Shown here in pieces: positions 8,585-15,952 of a stretch of 37,430 nucleotides of DNA. Numbering within the stretch: position 1 is the stretch's first letter; each line of letters opens with the position of its first letter. Made by a program: the position numbers and the translations under genes. Source of the DNA: an uncultured Collinsella sp. (GTDB lineage: Bacteria; Actinomycetota; Coriobacteriia; Coriobacteriales; Coriobacteriaceae); contig UQXA01000019.1 in assembly GCA_900544865.1 (NCBI GenBank), positions 1 to 37,430 of the forward strand, written 5' to 3'. Under the pieces are notes generated by a model. It ran no database searches, was not told where the DNA came from, and saw nothing but the letters and a program-made list of their open reading frames with translations.

Positions 8585-8896
8585 GGGATAACGCAGCCAG
8601 CCTCCGTCGTCCGATGCGGGCACGTTCGTCATCGTGTTTCTTGACTCGTATGAGGTTCGGTTTAAGGCCCGTAGGCGCACGCGCGGTGCGGACGGTAGAA
8701 GGCATTTGCGCTGCAACAAGCGCAAATAAGAATGCCCGGGGGTCGGATCCCGGGCATTTAACAAAACCAGAAAACTAGGCCGCCCGCGCTCTCGTACACT
8801 TACGCGGGGTGAGTCGTTTTCTATTGATATTGTATCCCGAATCGCCCCGCCGATCCGGGACATTTTGAAAACTCAAATGCTGGCCTACGCACGAAA
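8585..8896. other. Intergenic region with a perfect hairpin, no gene seen
   Basis: No credible coding sequence is visible. At 8731-8758, AATGCCCGGG and CCCGGGCATT form a perfect 10-bp stem around GGTCGGAT without a clear T-tract on either strand. Its role is unknown. It separates the pilus terminator from the toxin-antitoxin promoter. Confidence 0.5.
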
Positions 8897-8947
8897 GGAA
8901 TCTCGTTAATTCCGAAAATTATGTATAATTCCAATTAAAAATGGAAT
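8897..8947 (+). promoter_or_regulatory. Promoter and inverted-repeat operator of the AbiE-like module
   Basis: TATAAT (8924-8929) is a perfect -10 box preceded by TG. No good -35 box is seen. Two inverted pairs frame it: GGAAT (8897-8901) with ATTCC (8909-8913), and ATTCCA (8928-8933) with TGGAAT (8942-8947). AbiEi-type antitoxins are known to repress their own promoter through inverted repeats, so these are candidate operators. Confidence 0.5.
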
Positions 8948-8959
8948 CAAACGAAAACG

Positions 8960-9928
8960 ATGGAAATGAACGAAGCGCTAATCTACTTACAAGAAGCACT
9001 AGGCCTCTCTGCCAAGACCAAAAATTGGCCTGGATCCGCACGCTTGCCGCTGCATCTGCGGGCGATTGAGGTCCGCGCTGTTGACGCAAACGGTTTTTCG
9101 TTTTTGCTTGCAAGTTTGCCTACTGGCGTCGGGCTTCCCGAGGCTAAGAGGGTCTATAGTCAGCTAGCCTTGCGCGCGGAGACTCCTGTTGTCGTTTCGT
9201 TTCCTGATGCCGATGCACGCCAGCGCAAAGCATTGGTCGCACAAGGGATTCCCTTTGTCTGCCCAGGTAGACAGGCTTTTCTTCCATTTATGGGCACAGC
9301 CTGCACGGAGAGGGGCGGTGCCCGGTTTCGCAATCACGCGACCAAGATGTCACCCAACGCGCAGGCTGCCGCAATCTGGGGAGCAGCCCAGGAGCCATAT
9401 CGTCCCTATGACCTTTGTCGTGCGCTTGGGATCTCGGCAAGCCGTGCGAGTGAGGCCATAACCGAGCTTGTCGACAGGGGGCTCGCGAGGCGCGAGCGTT
9501 GCGAGCGACGTGTCGTTGTGCTCCCTGTCGCCGTTGATCTTCTACTCAGCGAGCACATGGCAGAGCTCTCCTCGCCTGTCTCGAAGGTCTTTTTTGCAAG
9601 GAAGACGCTGCAGGTCGACTATCTTGTTGACGCCGGGGAGACGGCGCTCGCTGCGCGTTCGATGCTCGCTGCGCCGGGTATGGAACAAAAGGCCGTCTTA
9701 AGAAGTACATGGCGTCAACTGAGCGACCTCGAAGTCGCAGACGGGGAGTTGCCGGATAACGAGACGGCGATGATCCAAGTGTGGCGCTATGCGCCCGTGT
9801 TTGCCGGCTCCTCCCGTGTCGACGACATTTCGCTTGCGCTATCTTTGGCGGCCATCGACGATGAGCGAATTCAGCTCGAAGTCGATCGCATGTTTGGAAA
9901 GGAATATCCATGGCAAGAAGCGTTGTAG
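8960..9928 (+). CDS. AbiEi-like antitoxin / winged-helix regulator of a toxin-antitoxin pair
   Basis: This 322-residue protein lies directly upstream of, and overlaps by 19 bases, a nucleotidyltransferase of the AbiEii type. A helix-turn-helix-like stretch is visible at about residues 147-179 (DLCRALGISASRASEAITELVDRGLARRE), compatible with a winged helix. The N-terminal 120 residues are not recognised. The C-terminal part (VSKVFFARKTLQVDYLVDAGETALAARSML) resembles the body of AbiEi-family proteins in character only. The assignment rests mainly on gene context. The ATG at 8960 has no good ribosome-binding site, and ATG 8966 is an alternative. If correct, the protein autoregulates the pair and counteracts the toxin. 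Confidence 0.6.
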   Translation: MEMNEALIYLQEALGLSAKTKNWPGSARLPLHLRAIEVRAVDANGFSFLLASLPTGVGLPEAKRVYSQLALRAETPVVVSFPDADARQRKALVAQGIPFVCPGRQAFLPFMGTACTERGGARFRNHATKMSPNAQAAAIWGAAQEPYRPYDLCRALGISASRASEAITELVDRGLARRERCERRVVVLPVAVDLLLSEHMAELSSPVSKVFFARKTLQVDYLVDAGETALAARSMLAAPGMEQKAVLRSTWRQLSDLEVADGELPDNETAMIQVWRYAPVFAGSSRVDDISLALSLAAIDDERIQLEVDRMFGKEYPWQEAL

Positions 9929-10683
9929 AAGGTCTCCAAGAATTTCAGCAGCATATGCAAAAAGCTGCAGGATCGTATGCCCTTATCGGCGGCACGGCAT
10001 GTGACATTTTGCTCGCGGACGCGGGACTTCCGTTTAGGATGACTCACGATTTTGATGTTGTAATTGTCGCCGATGACCGGTTGCCTCAGACGGCAGAAGC
10101 TATATGGACTTTGGTGCATGATGGCGGTTACCGCTGCGGCTGGGGCGAAGGCAAAGGCTCATGTTTTTATCGGTTTACAGAGCCTAAGAGGCCGGGTTAC
10201 CCCCGTATGATCGAACTCTTTGCGAAGTGCCCCGACTTTCTAAAGGGTCGTGCGGGGATTGATGTGGCACCAATTCACGTTGATGAAAACATAAGCAGTC
10301 TTTCGGCAATTTTGTTGGACGATGCTTACTACGGCTTGTTCCTTCAGGGAATCCGGACCGTAGGCGGCGTTTCGGTCCTGGGTACGGAATACATTGTCCC
10401 GTTCAAAGCGAAGGCGTATCTCGACCTAAAAGCTAGAAGGGAAGCGGGGGAGAACGTTGATTCGAATAAGGTAAAAAAGCATAAACGCGATGCGCTGAGG
10501 CTTGCTCAGCTGCTTGGCGAGTCGGAAGGCGTCGACCTGCGCGGAGAACTGAAGGACGATATGCTTGCGTTTGTCAAAGATTGTGAGGTGGGCGACGTCA
10601 ATCTGAAACAGATTGGGGTTGTGGGCGTAACGATGGCGCAGTTGCTCGAGACGATGAAAGCAACATATGGCTTGATTGGTTGA
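9910..10683 (+). CDS. AbiEii-like nucleotidyltransferase toxin
   Basis: This 257-residue protein has the minimal nucleotidyltransferase signature: a glycine motif IGGTACDILLAD near residues 26-37, then an acidic motif in THDFDVVIV near residues 46-54. A later lysine segment, VPFKAKAYLDLKARREAG, is typical of AbiEii/AbiGii toxins. In characterised relatives, such toxins modify tRNA by adding nucleotides and block growth or phage spread. The start ATG 9910 has GGAAAGG just before it and lies inside the end of the antitoxin gene, which indicates translational coupling. The module sits between the pilin genes and the sortase, so it may be an inserted unit. Confidence 0.78.
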   Translation: MARSVVEGLQEFQQHMQKAAGSYALIGGTACDILLADAGLPFRMTHDFDVVIVADDRLPQTAEAIWTLVHDGGYRCGWGEGKGSCFYRFTEPKRPGYPRMIELFAKCPDFLKGRAGIDVAPIHVDENISSLSAILLDDAYYGLFLQGIRTVGGVSVLGTEYIVPFKAKAYLDLKARREAGENVDSNKVKKHKRDALRLAQLLGESEGVDLRGELKDDMLAFVKDCEVGDVNLKQIGVVGVTMAQLLETMKATYGLIG

Positions 10684-10794
10684 GTGGGGTTACGTGGCCC
10701 GGACGGTGCGGCCAAGCTGCGTTGTCCGGCGCATGAGCTCGCAATTCGGCTATTATTTGTTTAGATAACCTGAGCTGTAGAGGAGTGACCGGCG

Positions 10795-11733
10795 ATGGTG
10801 CAGGGCGCCAAACATATGAAGAGCAATAACGCCGCGGACAACGGCGGCTCAAGCCCTCAGCCCAAACCTCAACAAAAGCCCAAGCGCCGTCGAAAGCGAC
10901 TGCCGCGTTGGGCCGACCGGCTCATCACCATCGTCATCATCCTTATTGGCGTGGGCCTTATGACCTGGCCTTGGATCTTGGACCGGCTCGAGGCCTCGGG
11001 CGTGTTCAACCAGATCAGCACGGTGTCCAGCACCGTGGACGCGCTGTCTGCCGAGGAGCGCGAGCGCATCCTGCTCCAGGCGCGCTCCTTTAACGAGCAG
11101 CTGGCGGGCGAGGCCACCGAGCTCCCTGCCGACCAGATTGAGCCCTACGCCCAGCAACTCATCTTTGACCGCGACCCCATGATGAGCTGGGTCGAGATCC
11201 CCTCCATCGACGTGAGCATGCCCATCTACCACGGTACGAGCGAAGAAGTCCTTATGGCGGGCGTCGGCCACCTGGAGGGCACGAGCCTGCCGGTGGGCGG
11301 CACCTCGACGCATTGCGTGCTCACCGCGCACTCGGGCATGCGTAACCTGAGCATGTTCGATGACATCCACTCGCTGGAGCCCGGCGACCTGGTTCTGCTG
11401 CATACCATGAACAAGACGCTCGCCTACAAGATGGTGGACTCCGAGGTGGTGCTGCCCGAGGAGATGGAGTCGCTGACCATCGAGCCCGGCGCCGACAAGG
11501 TGACGCTCGTCACCTGCACGCCCTACGGCGTGAACGACCATCGCCTGCTGGTGCATTGCGTGCGCACCAAGTACAGCAGGAAGGACGTCGACAAGCAAAA
11601 GTCGCTGGCCGGCCGCCACTGGGGCAAGCGCGAGTTTGCCGTGCTCATCGTGGTCGTAGCCATTGTGCTGTTGCTGCTGGACATCGTGATCCACGCGGTC
11701 CGCAAGCGCCGCAAGGCCAAGGCCTCGGCATAG
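10795..11733 (+). CDS. Class C (pilin-polymerising) sortase
   Basis: This 312-residue membrane transpeptidase is expected to cleave LPxTG-type motifs and link pilin subunits. It has a proline/lysine-rich cytoplasmic N-terminus, a membrane helix at about 44-64 (LITIVIILIGVGLMTW), and a second helix near the C-terminus (FAVLIVVVAIVLLLLDIV). Two helices are typical of class C. The lid region carries DRDPM before WVEIPSIDVSMPIYHGT. The catalytic residues are His179 (LTAHSG), Cys241 (LVTCTPYG) and Arg250 (NDHRLLV). The ATG at 10795 has AGGAG nine bases before it. It is the only sortase in the window and the probable partner of the three anchored proteins upstream, though 2.3 kb and a toxin-antitoxin pair lie between them. 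Confidence 0.92.
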   Translation: MVQGAKHMKSNNAADNGGSSPQPKPQQKPKRRRKRLPRWADRLITIVIILIGVGLMTWPWILDRLEASGVFNQISTVSSTVDALSAEERERILLQARSFNEQLAGEATELPADQIEPYAQQLIFDRDPMMSWVEIPSIDVSMPIYHGTSEEVLMAGVGHLEGTSLPVGGTSTHCVLTAHSGMRNLSMFDDIHSLEPGDLVLLHTMNKTLAYKMVDSEVVLPEEMESLTIEPGADKVTLVTCTPYGVNDHRLLVHCVRTKYSRKDVDKQKSLAGRHWGKREFAVLIVVVAIVLLLLDIVIHAVRKRRKAKASA

Positions 11734-11747
11734 GACATCGTTCAGAA

Positions 11748-11780
11748 CCACCACAATGGGGACAGGTACCTTTGTGGTGG
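11748..11780. repeat. CCACCACAAAGG palindromic repeat, third copy
   Basis: CCACCACAATGGGG... ends in CCTTTGTGGTGG, the same 33-bp unit as at 93-125 and 1055-1087. It starts 15 bases after the sortase stop and is followed, without a T-tract, by a separate 15-bp hairpin. Confidence 0.7.
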
Positions 11781-11796
11781 TCGGGGGCTTCCAAAC

Positions 11797-11853
11797 CATC
11801 ACAACATTCGATGAAAATCTCGATTTTGACGAAAAGCGTCGAATGTTGTGATG
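11797..11853 (+). terminator. Long hairpin downstream of the sortase (repeat-derived, terminator-like)
   Basis: CATCACAACATTCGA (11797-11811) and TCGAATGTTGTGATG (11839-11853) are perfect 15-bp inverted arms, with AAAATC/GATTTT nested inside, followed by CTTTT. It may end sortase transcription. The left arm recurs inverted at the contig start (44-59), so it also belongs to a repeat family. Confidence 0.5.
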
Positions 11854-11854
11854 C

Positions 11855-11928
11855 TTTTCGCTGCGGGCGCGACGGTTTTCGTTTCGGGCGGGATGCTTTT
11901 CGCTGCGGACGGTGCGGTTTCGTTGCAG
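11855..11928. repeat. 21-bp imperfect tandem repeat between sortase and gatC
   Basis: Three units of 21 bases begin TTTTCGCTGCGG, TTTTCGTTTCGG and TTTTCGCTGCGG at 11855, 11876 and 11897. A partial fourth starts at 11918. The 17-mer starting GATGCTTTTCGC occurs exactly at 11850 and 11892. The 325-base gap holding it has no credible gene. Confidence 0.6.
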
Positions 11929-12017
11929 AACCGCCGGCCCGCCGCCTGCCAACCGCCGCCCTCGTTACGTTTTCGCTGCATTTAGGTAAAGCATCTGCTC
12001 CAAGCGGCGTTGGCTTG

Positions 12018-12023
12018 TATACT
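12018..12023 (+). promoter_or_regulatory. Candidate -10 box of the gatCAB operon
   Basis: TATACT preceded by TG lies 36 bases before the gatC start codon. No convincing -35 element is seen at the right distance. Confidence 0.35.
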
Positions 12024-12058
12024 AGAGCGGTTTATCTGTTATGCGGAAGGGAGCGCCT

Positions 12059-12370
12059 ATGGCACTCAGCGAGAAAGACGTGCGCGGCATCGCCGAGTAC
12101 GCAAAGATCGCACTGACCGATGACGAGCTCACCCAGATGACGTCCTACATGAACGATGCCGTCCAGATGCTCGAGCCCGTCCTGCAATATGACTTGCCCG
12201 ACGTGGAACCCACGTTCCATCCCATCGGAAGCCTGTCCAACGTGATGGGCGATGACCTGCGCGAGCCCGAGCGCGACCTAGCGCTCGACGTCGCGCTGGA
12301 AAACGCCGGCAGCGCGCGCGACCGCTACTTCCGCGTGCCGTCCATTTTGGGAGAGGGGGAGAGCGAGTAA
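12059..12370 (+). CDS. gatC: Asp-tRNA(Asn)/Glu-tRNA(Gln) amidotransferase subunit C
   Basis: This 103-residue protein is the small stabilising subunit of the heterotrimeric amidotransferase. It begins with the family pattern of a short helix (ALSEKDVRGIAEYAKIALTDDEL), then YMNDAVQMLEPVLQYDLPDVEPTFHPIG, which wraps around GatA in known structures, and ends in RVPSILGEGE. ATG 12059 is chosen for the strong GGAAGGGAG upstream. An ATG six codons earlier is less well placed. The stop overlaps the gatA start by one base (TAATG), showing tight coupling. Confidence 0.95.
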   Translation: MALSEKDVRGIAEYAKIALTDDELTQMTSYMNDAVQMLEPVLQYDLPDVEPTFHPIGSLSNVMGDDLREPERDLALDVALENAGSARDRYFRVPSILGEGESE

Positions 12371-13884
12371 TGGCGCAGAGCTTCGATTCTCTTACCGCCG
12401 CCCAGATTGCCGCGGGCGTTGCCGCCGGCGACTTTACCGCTACCGAGGTGGCCCAGGCCTCCCTTGCCGCCATCGAGGCGCGCGAGGGCGGGGTCCAGGC
12501 ATTCCTGCAGGTGTCGCCCGAGCTCGCGCTCGAGGCCGCCGCGCGCGTGGATGCCGACCGTGCCGCAGGCAAGCCGCTGCCCCCGCTCGCGGGCGTGCCG
12601 CTGGCCATTAAGGACAACATGAACCTCGTGGGCACGCGCACCACCTGCGCTTCCCGCATGCTCGAGAACTATCAGAGCGTCTACACCGCTACCTGCGTCC
12701 AGCGCATGCTCGATGCCGGCTGCCTGCCCATGGGCAAGGCCAACATGGACGAGTTCGCCTTTGGCAGCTCTACCGAGAGCTCGGCGTTCCATCGCACCAA
12801 CAACCCCTGGGATACCGAGCGCGTGCCCGGCGGCTCTTCGGGCGGCTCCGCTGCCGCCGTCGCCGCGGGCGAGGTTGCGCTCTCGCTGGGTTCGGACACC
12901 GGCGGCTCCATTCGCCAGCCGGCGTCGCTGTGCGGCGTGGTGGGCTTTAAGCCCACGTATGGCGCCGTGAGCCGTTACGGCGTGGTTGCCTTTGGCTCGT
13001 CGCTCGACCAGGTTGGCCCCTTTGGCCGCACGGTCGAGGATGTCGCGCTGGCCATGAACGCGCTTACCGGCGCGGGCCACGATCCGTACGATTGCACCAG
13101 CCAGGACTGCGCCGTCGACTTTACCGAGCACCTCAACGACAGCATCGAGGGCAAGCGCGTAGGCATCATCCCCGCGTTTATGGAGGCCGAGGGCCTGACG
13201 CCCGAGGTCAAGGCCGCTGTTCAGCGCGCCGCCCAGGAGCTGCAGAACCAGGGCGCCGAGCTGGTCGAGGTCGACCTGCCGCACTTGGACGCCGCCATCG
13301 CCGCCTACTACGTCATCGGCCCGGCCGAGGCGTTCTCCAACCTGGCCCGTTTCGACGGCATTCGCTACGGCTACCAGGAGGAGGGCTGCGCCAACCTGTC
13401 CGACCAGAGCTCGCTTTCGCGCGCCCACGGCTTTGGCGCCGAGGCCAAGCGCCGTCAGATGCTCGGCGCCTACCTGCTGAGCTCGGGCGTGTACGACAAG
13501 TACTACTACGCTGCGCAAAAGGCCCGCACGCTCATCACGCAGGACTATGACGCCGCGTATGCCAAGGTGGACACCATCCTCATGCCCGCCTCGCCGCGCA
13601 CGGCCTTTAAGTTTGGCGAGATCAGCGACCCCACGCAGATGTATCTCTCCGACCTGTACACCATTTCGCTCAACATTTGCGGCAACGGTGGCATCTCGGT
13701 GCCGCTGGGCCTGGGCAAGGACAGCAAGCTGCCCGTTTCTGCCCAGCTGGTGGGTCCGGCGTTTAAGGACCGTCAGCTGCTCACGTTTGCCCGCGCCCTG
13801 GAGCGCGGCTTTGCCGATGCCGCCACGGGTGCGCCCGCGCTTTCCGTCGCGCCCGATTTTGCCGGGAAGGGAGGCGAGCTGTAA
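12370..13884 (+). CDS. gatA: Asp-tRNA(Asn)/Glu-tRNA(Gln) amidotransferase subunit A
   Basis: This 504-residue amidase-signature enzyme hydrolyses glutamine to supply ammonia. Its catalytic Ser-cisSer-Lys triad is visible: Lys81 (LAIKDNM), Ser156 in GGSSGGS, and Ser180 in SDTGGSIRQPAS, with the same spacing as characterised GatA enzymes. Length is normal. It overlaps gatC and gatB by one base at TAATG junctions. With GatB and GatC it converts misacylated Glu-tRNA(Gln) and/or Asp-tRNA(Asn) to the correct aminoacyl-tRNA. Confidence 0.97.
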   Translation: MAQSFDSLTAAQIAAGVAAGDFTATEVAQASLAAIEAREGGVQAFLQVSPELALEAAARVDADRAAGKPLPPLAGVPLAIKDNMNLVGTRTTCASRMLENYQSVYTATCVQRMLDAGCLPMGKANMDEFAFGSSTESSAFHRTNNPWDTERVPGGSSGGSAAAVAAGEVALSLGSDTGGSIRQPASLCGVVGFKPTYGAVSRYGVVAFGSSLDQVGPFGRTVEDVALAMNALTGAGHDPYDCTSQDCAVDFTEHLNDSIEGKRVGIIPAFMEAEGLTPEVKAAVQRAAQELQNQGAELVEVDLPHLDAAIAAYYVIGPAEAFSNLARFDGIRYGYQEEGCANLSDQSSLSRAHGFGAEAKRRQMLGAYLLSSGVYDKYYYAAQKARTLITQDYDAAYAKVDTILMPASPRTAFKFGEISDPTQMYLSDLYTISLNICGNGGISVPLGLGKDSKLPVSAQLVGPAFKDRQLLTFARALERGFADAATGAPALSVAPDFAGKGGEL

Positions 13885-15560
13885 TGAAGGAGCTTTCCGA
13901 GGTCCTGCAGGATTGGGAGGCCGTGATCGGCCTGGAGATCCATACCGAGCTCACCGCACTCGATACCAAGATGTTCTGCAACTGCAAGCTCAGCCACGAT
14001 GACGAGCCCAACGCCAACGTGTGCCCGGTGTGCCTGGGTCTGCCTGGCGCCCTGCCGGTGCCCAACAAGCGCGCCATCGAGAGCATTGTCAAGGCCGGTC
14101 TCGCCACCAGCTGCGAGATCCAGCGCCACTCGATGTTCTACCGCAAGCACTACTTCTATCCCGATATGGCCAAGAACTTCCAGACCACGCAGGGTCCGGT
14201 CGCCTTTGCCATGTACGGTCACCTGGATCTGGACGTGACTGGTCGCGGTGCCGCCGAGCGCCCCGACTGCGCGTTTGGCGAGGCCGAGGCCCAGAGCCTG
14301 GCGAGCGCCTCGGCCAACGCCGAGGGCCTGTCCACGTCCATGACATCGACCATGCGCGAGGGTAACCAGCGCGCCGGTCACCTGGCCAGCTACGACGCGT
14401 CCAACCTGCAGATGCCCGAGCGTCGCGAGGACGGTTCCTACACGGTGCCCATCCGCATCCTGCGCATCCACATGGAGGAGGACGCCGCCAAGATGGTGCA
14501 CGTGGGCGGTGCCGAGGGCCGCATTACCGCCGCGGCCGAGTCACTCGTCGACTACAACCGCTGCGGCACGCCTTTGATTGAGCTCGTGACTGAGCCCGAC
14601 TTGCGTACGCCCGAGGAGGCTCGCCTGTTTATGGAGAAGCTCCGCCGCATTTTTGTGACGCTGGGCATTTCGGACTGCTCCATGGAGAAGGGCTCCATGC
14701 GCTGCGACGGCAATGTGTCGCTGCGCCGCCGCGGCGAGACCAAGCTGGGCACCAAGACCGAGCTCAAGAACCTCAACTCGTTTAAGAGTCTGCATGACGG
14801 CCTTGCCTACGAGATCTGCCGCCAGGCCGAGGTGCTCGAGGAGGGCGGCATTATCTACCAGGAGACCCGCCACTGGGAGCCTAGCCGCAAGCGCACCGTG
14901 GTCATGCGTGTGAAGGAAACGGCAGACGACTATCGTCTGTTCCCCGATCCCGATCTGGCGCCGTTCGACCTGGACGACGAGTTTATCGACCGCTGCCGTG
15001 GCGAGATCCCCGAGCTGCCCGATGCCAAGCGCGTCCGTTTTGAGGCTGACTTCGGTATCAAGACGGCCGACGCCGAGCAGATTGCCGGCGACCCCGAGTT
15101 TGCCGACTTCTTTGAGGCCGCCGCTGCCGGTATGGCCGGCAAGGAGGCCCAGACGGTCGCAAACCTGCTGGTCAACGAGATGATCGCCTATCTTAAAAGC
15201 GCAGGCGCGTCGCTCGCCGAGTCCGGTATCGCGCCGGCTCAGGTGGCGGCACTCGCCAAGCTGCTGGCGACCGATGCCATCAGCTCCAACCAAGCGCACG
15301 AGGTCTTTGAGGCCATGGCCCAGACCGGCGACGACCCCAACAAGATCGTCGACGAGCGTGGTATGCGTCAGGTGAGCGATGCCGGTGCGCTGCAGCCGAT
15401 TGTGGACGAGGTGCTGGCAAACTGTGCCGATCAGGCGCAGCAGTATCGTGACGGCAACCAGAAGGTCATCGGCTTTTTGGTGGGCCAGTGCATGAAGGCG
15501 AGCCGCGGCAAGGGCAACCCGAAGCTCTTCAACGAGTTGCTGAGAACGTCGCTCTCGTAA
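13884..15560 (+). CDS. gatB: Asp-tRNA(Asn)/Glu-tRNA(Gln) amidotransferase subunit B
   Basis: This 558-residue protein activates the tRNA-bound carboxylate and transfers ammonia. It opens with the GatB signature VIGLEIHTEL and a zinc-binding cysteine set (CNC and CPVC within about residues 32-52), then the YYRKHYFYPDMAKNFQ-type segment. The C-terminal tail/YqeY-like region (VANLLVNEMIAYL, then NEVL/DDPNKIVDE and VIGFLVGQCMKASRGKGNP) recognises the tRNA in known structures. It is somewhat longer than the roughly 480 residues common in Firmicutes. A structured repeat starts five bases after the stop. Confidence 0.96.
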   Translation: MKELSEVLQDWEAVIGLEIHTELTALDTKMFCNCKLSHDDEPNANVCPVCLGLPGALPVPNKRAIESIVKAGLATSCEIQRHSMFYRKHYFYPDMAKNFQTTQGPVAFAMYGHLDLDVTGRGAAERPDCAFGEAEAQSLASASANAEGLSTSMTSTMREGNQRAGHLASYDASNLQMPERREDGSYTVPIRILRIHMEEDAAKMVHVGGAEGRITAAAESLVDYNRCGTPLIELVTEPDLRTPEEARLFMEKLRRIFVTLGISDCSMEKGSMRCDGNVSLRRRGETKLGTKTELKNLNSFKSLHDGLAYEICRQAEVLEEGGIIYQETRHWEPSRKRTVVMRVKETADDYRLFPDPDLAPFDLDDEFIDRCRGEIPELPDAKRVRFEADFGIKTADAEQIAGDPEFADFFEAAAAGMAGKEAQTVANLLVNEMIAYLKSAGASLAESGIAPAQVAALAKLLATDAISSNQAHEVFEAMAQTGDDPNKIVDERGMRQVSDAGALQPIVDEVLANCADQAQQYRDGNQKVIGFLVGQCMKASRGKGNPKLFNELLRTSLS

Positions 15561-15565
15561 ACGGG

Positions 15566-15704
15566 AACCCGGGAGCCCCGGCAGGGCGGGTGCTTCCTCA
15601 AAATTTCGAACAGTCCTGCGCAAGACGAAGGCCACATTAAGTGGCCTTCTTTGCGTGCGGAACTCATTTTGAGCAAGCACCCGTCCTGCCGGGGCTCCCG
15701 GGTT
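15566..15704. repeat. 139-base cruciform-like structured repeat
   Basis: Two 30-base arms (15566-15595 and 15675-15704) are inverted copies with one G.T difference. Inside, CTCAAAA (15597-15603) pairs with TTTTGAG (15667-15673). At the centre, GAAGGCCAC and GTGGCCTTC (15627-15649) form a 9-bp hairpin with an ATTAA loop. A related, inverted and truncated copy lies at 37351-37430 with compensatory changes in the central stem. The inner hairpin could end gatCAB transcription, since TTCTTT follows it. Confidence 0.75.
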
Positions 15705-15791
15705 CTGGCAACGACTCGGCCGTTCGGGTCAGGTGGGGCTGAATGGAATAGAGTGAATGGGTGCGCCGTTGGCGCGTCCATTTTTGTGCGG

Positions 15792-15818
15792 GTGACAAAG
15801 GGACTGTCCCTTTGTCAC
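15792..15818. repeat. GTGACAAAGGGAC perfect palindrome
   Basis: GTGACAAAGGGAC and GTCCCTTTGTCAC are perfect 13-bp arms around one T. A second copy lies at 22091-22117 after the ABC transporter genes. The core ACAAAGG/CCTTTGT is shared with the CCACCAC repeat family. Confidence 0.75.
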
Positions 15819-15858
15819 ATTGCAATAAATGTGATGAGAGTGTGGCGAAATGAGCTTA

Positions 15859-15933
15859 AAACTTCCGTAAATGTGATAAATGTCACGTTTTACCTAGGGT
15901 AAAATGTGGGAAATATCACGTTTACGGAAGTTT
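15859..15933. promoter_or_regulatory. Nested palindromes upstream of the ATPase gene, with CRP/FNR-like half-sites
   Basis: AAACTTCCGTAAATGTGAT (15859-15877) and its inverted copy at 15915-15933 match at 18 of 19 positions. Within, TTTTACC/GGTAAAA flank TAG (around 15888-15904). TGTGATAAATGTCACG near 15872-15887 fits the TGTGA-N6-TCAC pattern of CRP/FNR-family sites, and a related 22-base direct copy with three mismatches lies at about 15903-15924. A possible -10 box, TAAAAT, is at 15900-15905. The layout suggests a tightly controlled promoter, regulator unknown. Confidence 0.5.
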
Positions 15934-15952
15934 CTTTGCGGGAGGTTCGTCC

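Noticed and set aside
12325..13518. Minus-strand 397-residue ORF
   Set aside because: Shadow of gatA, whose catalytic triad is intact on the plus strand.
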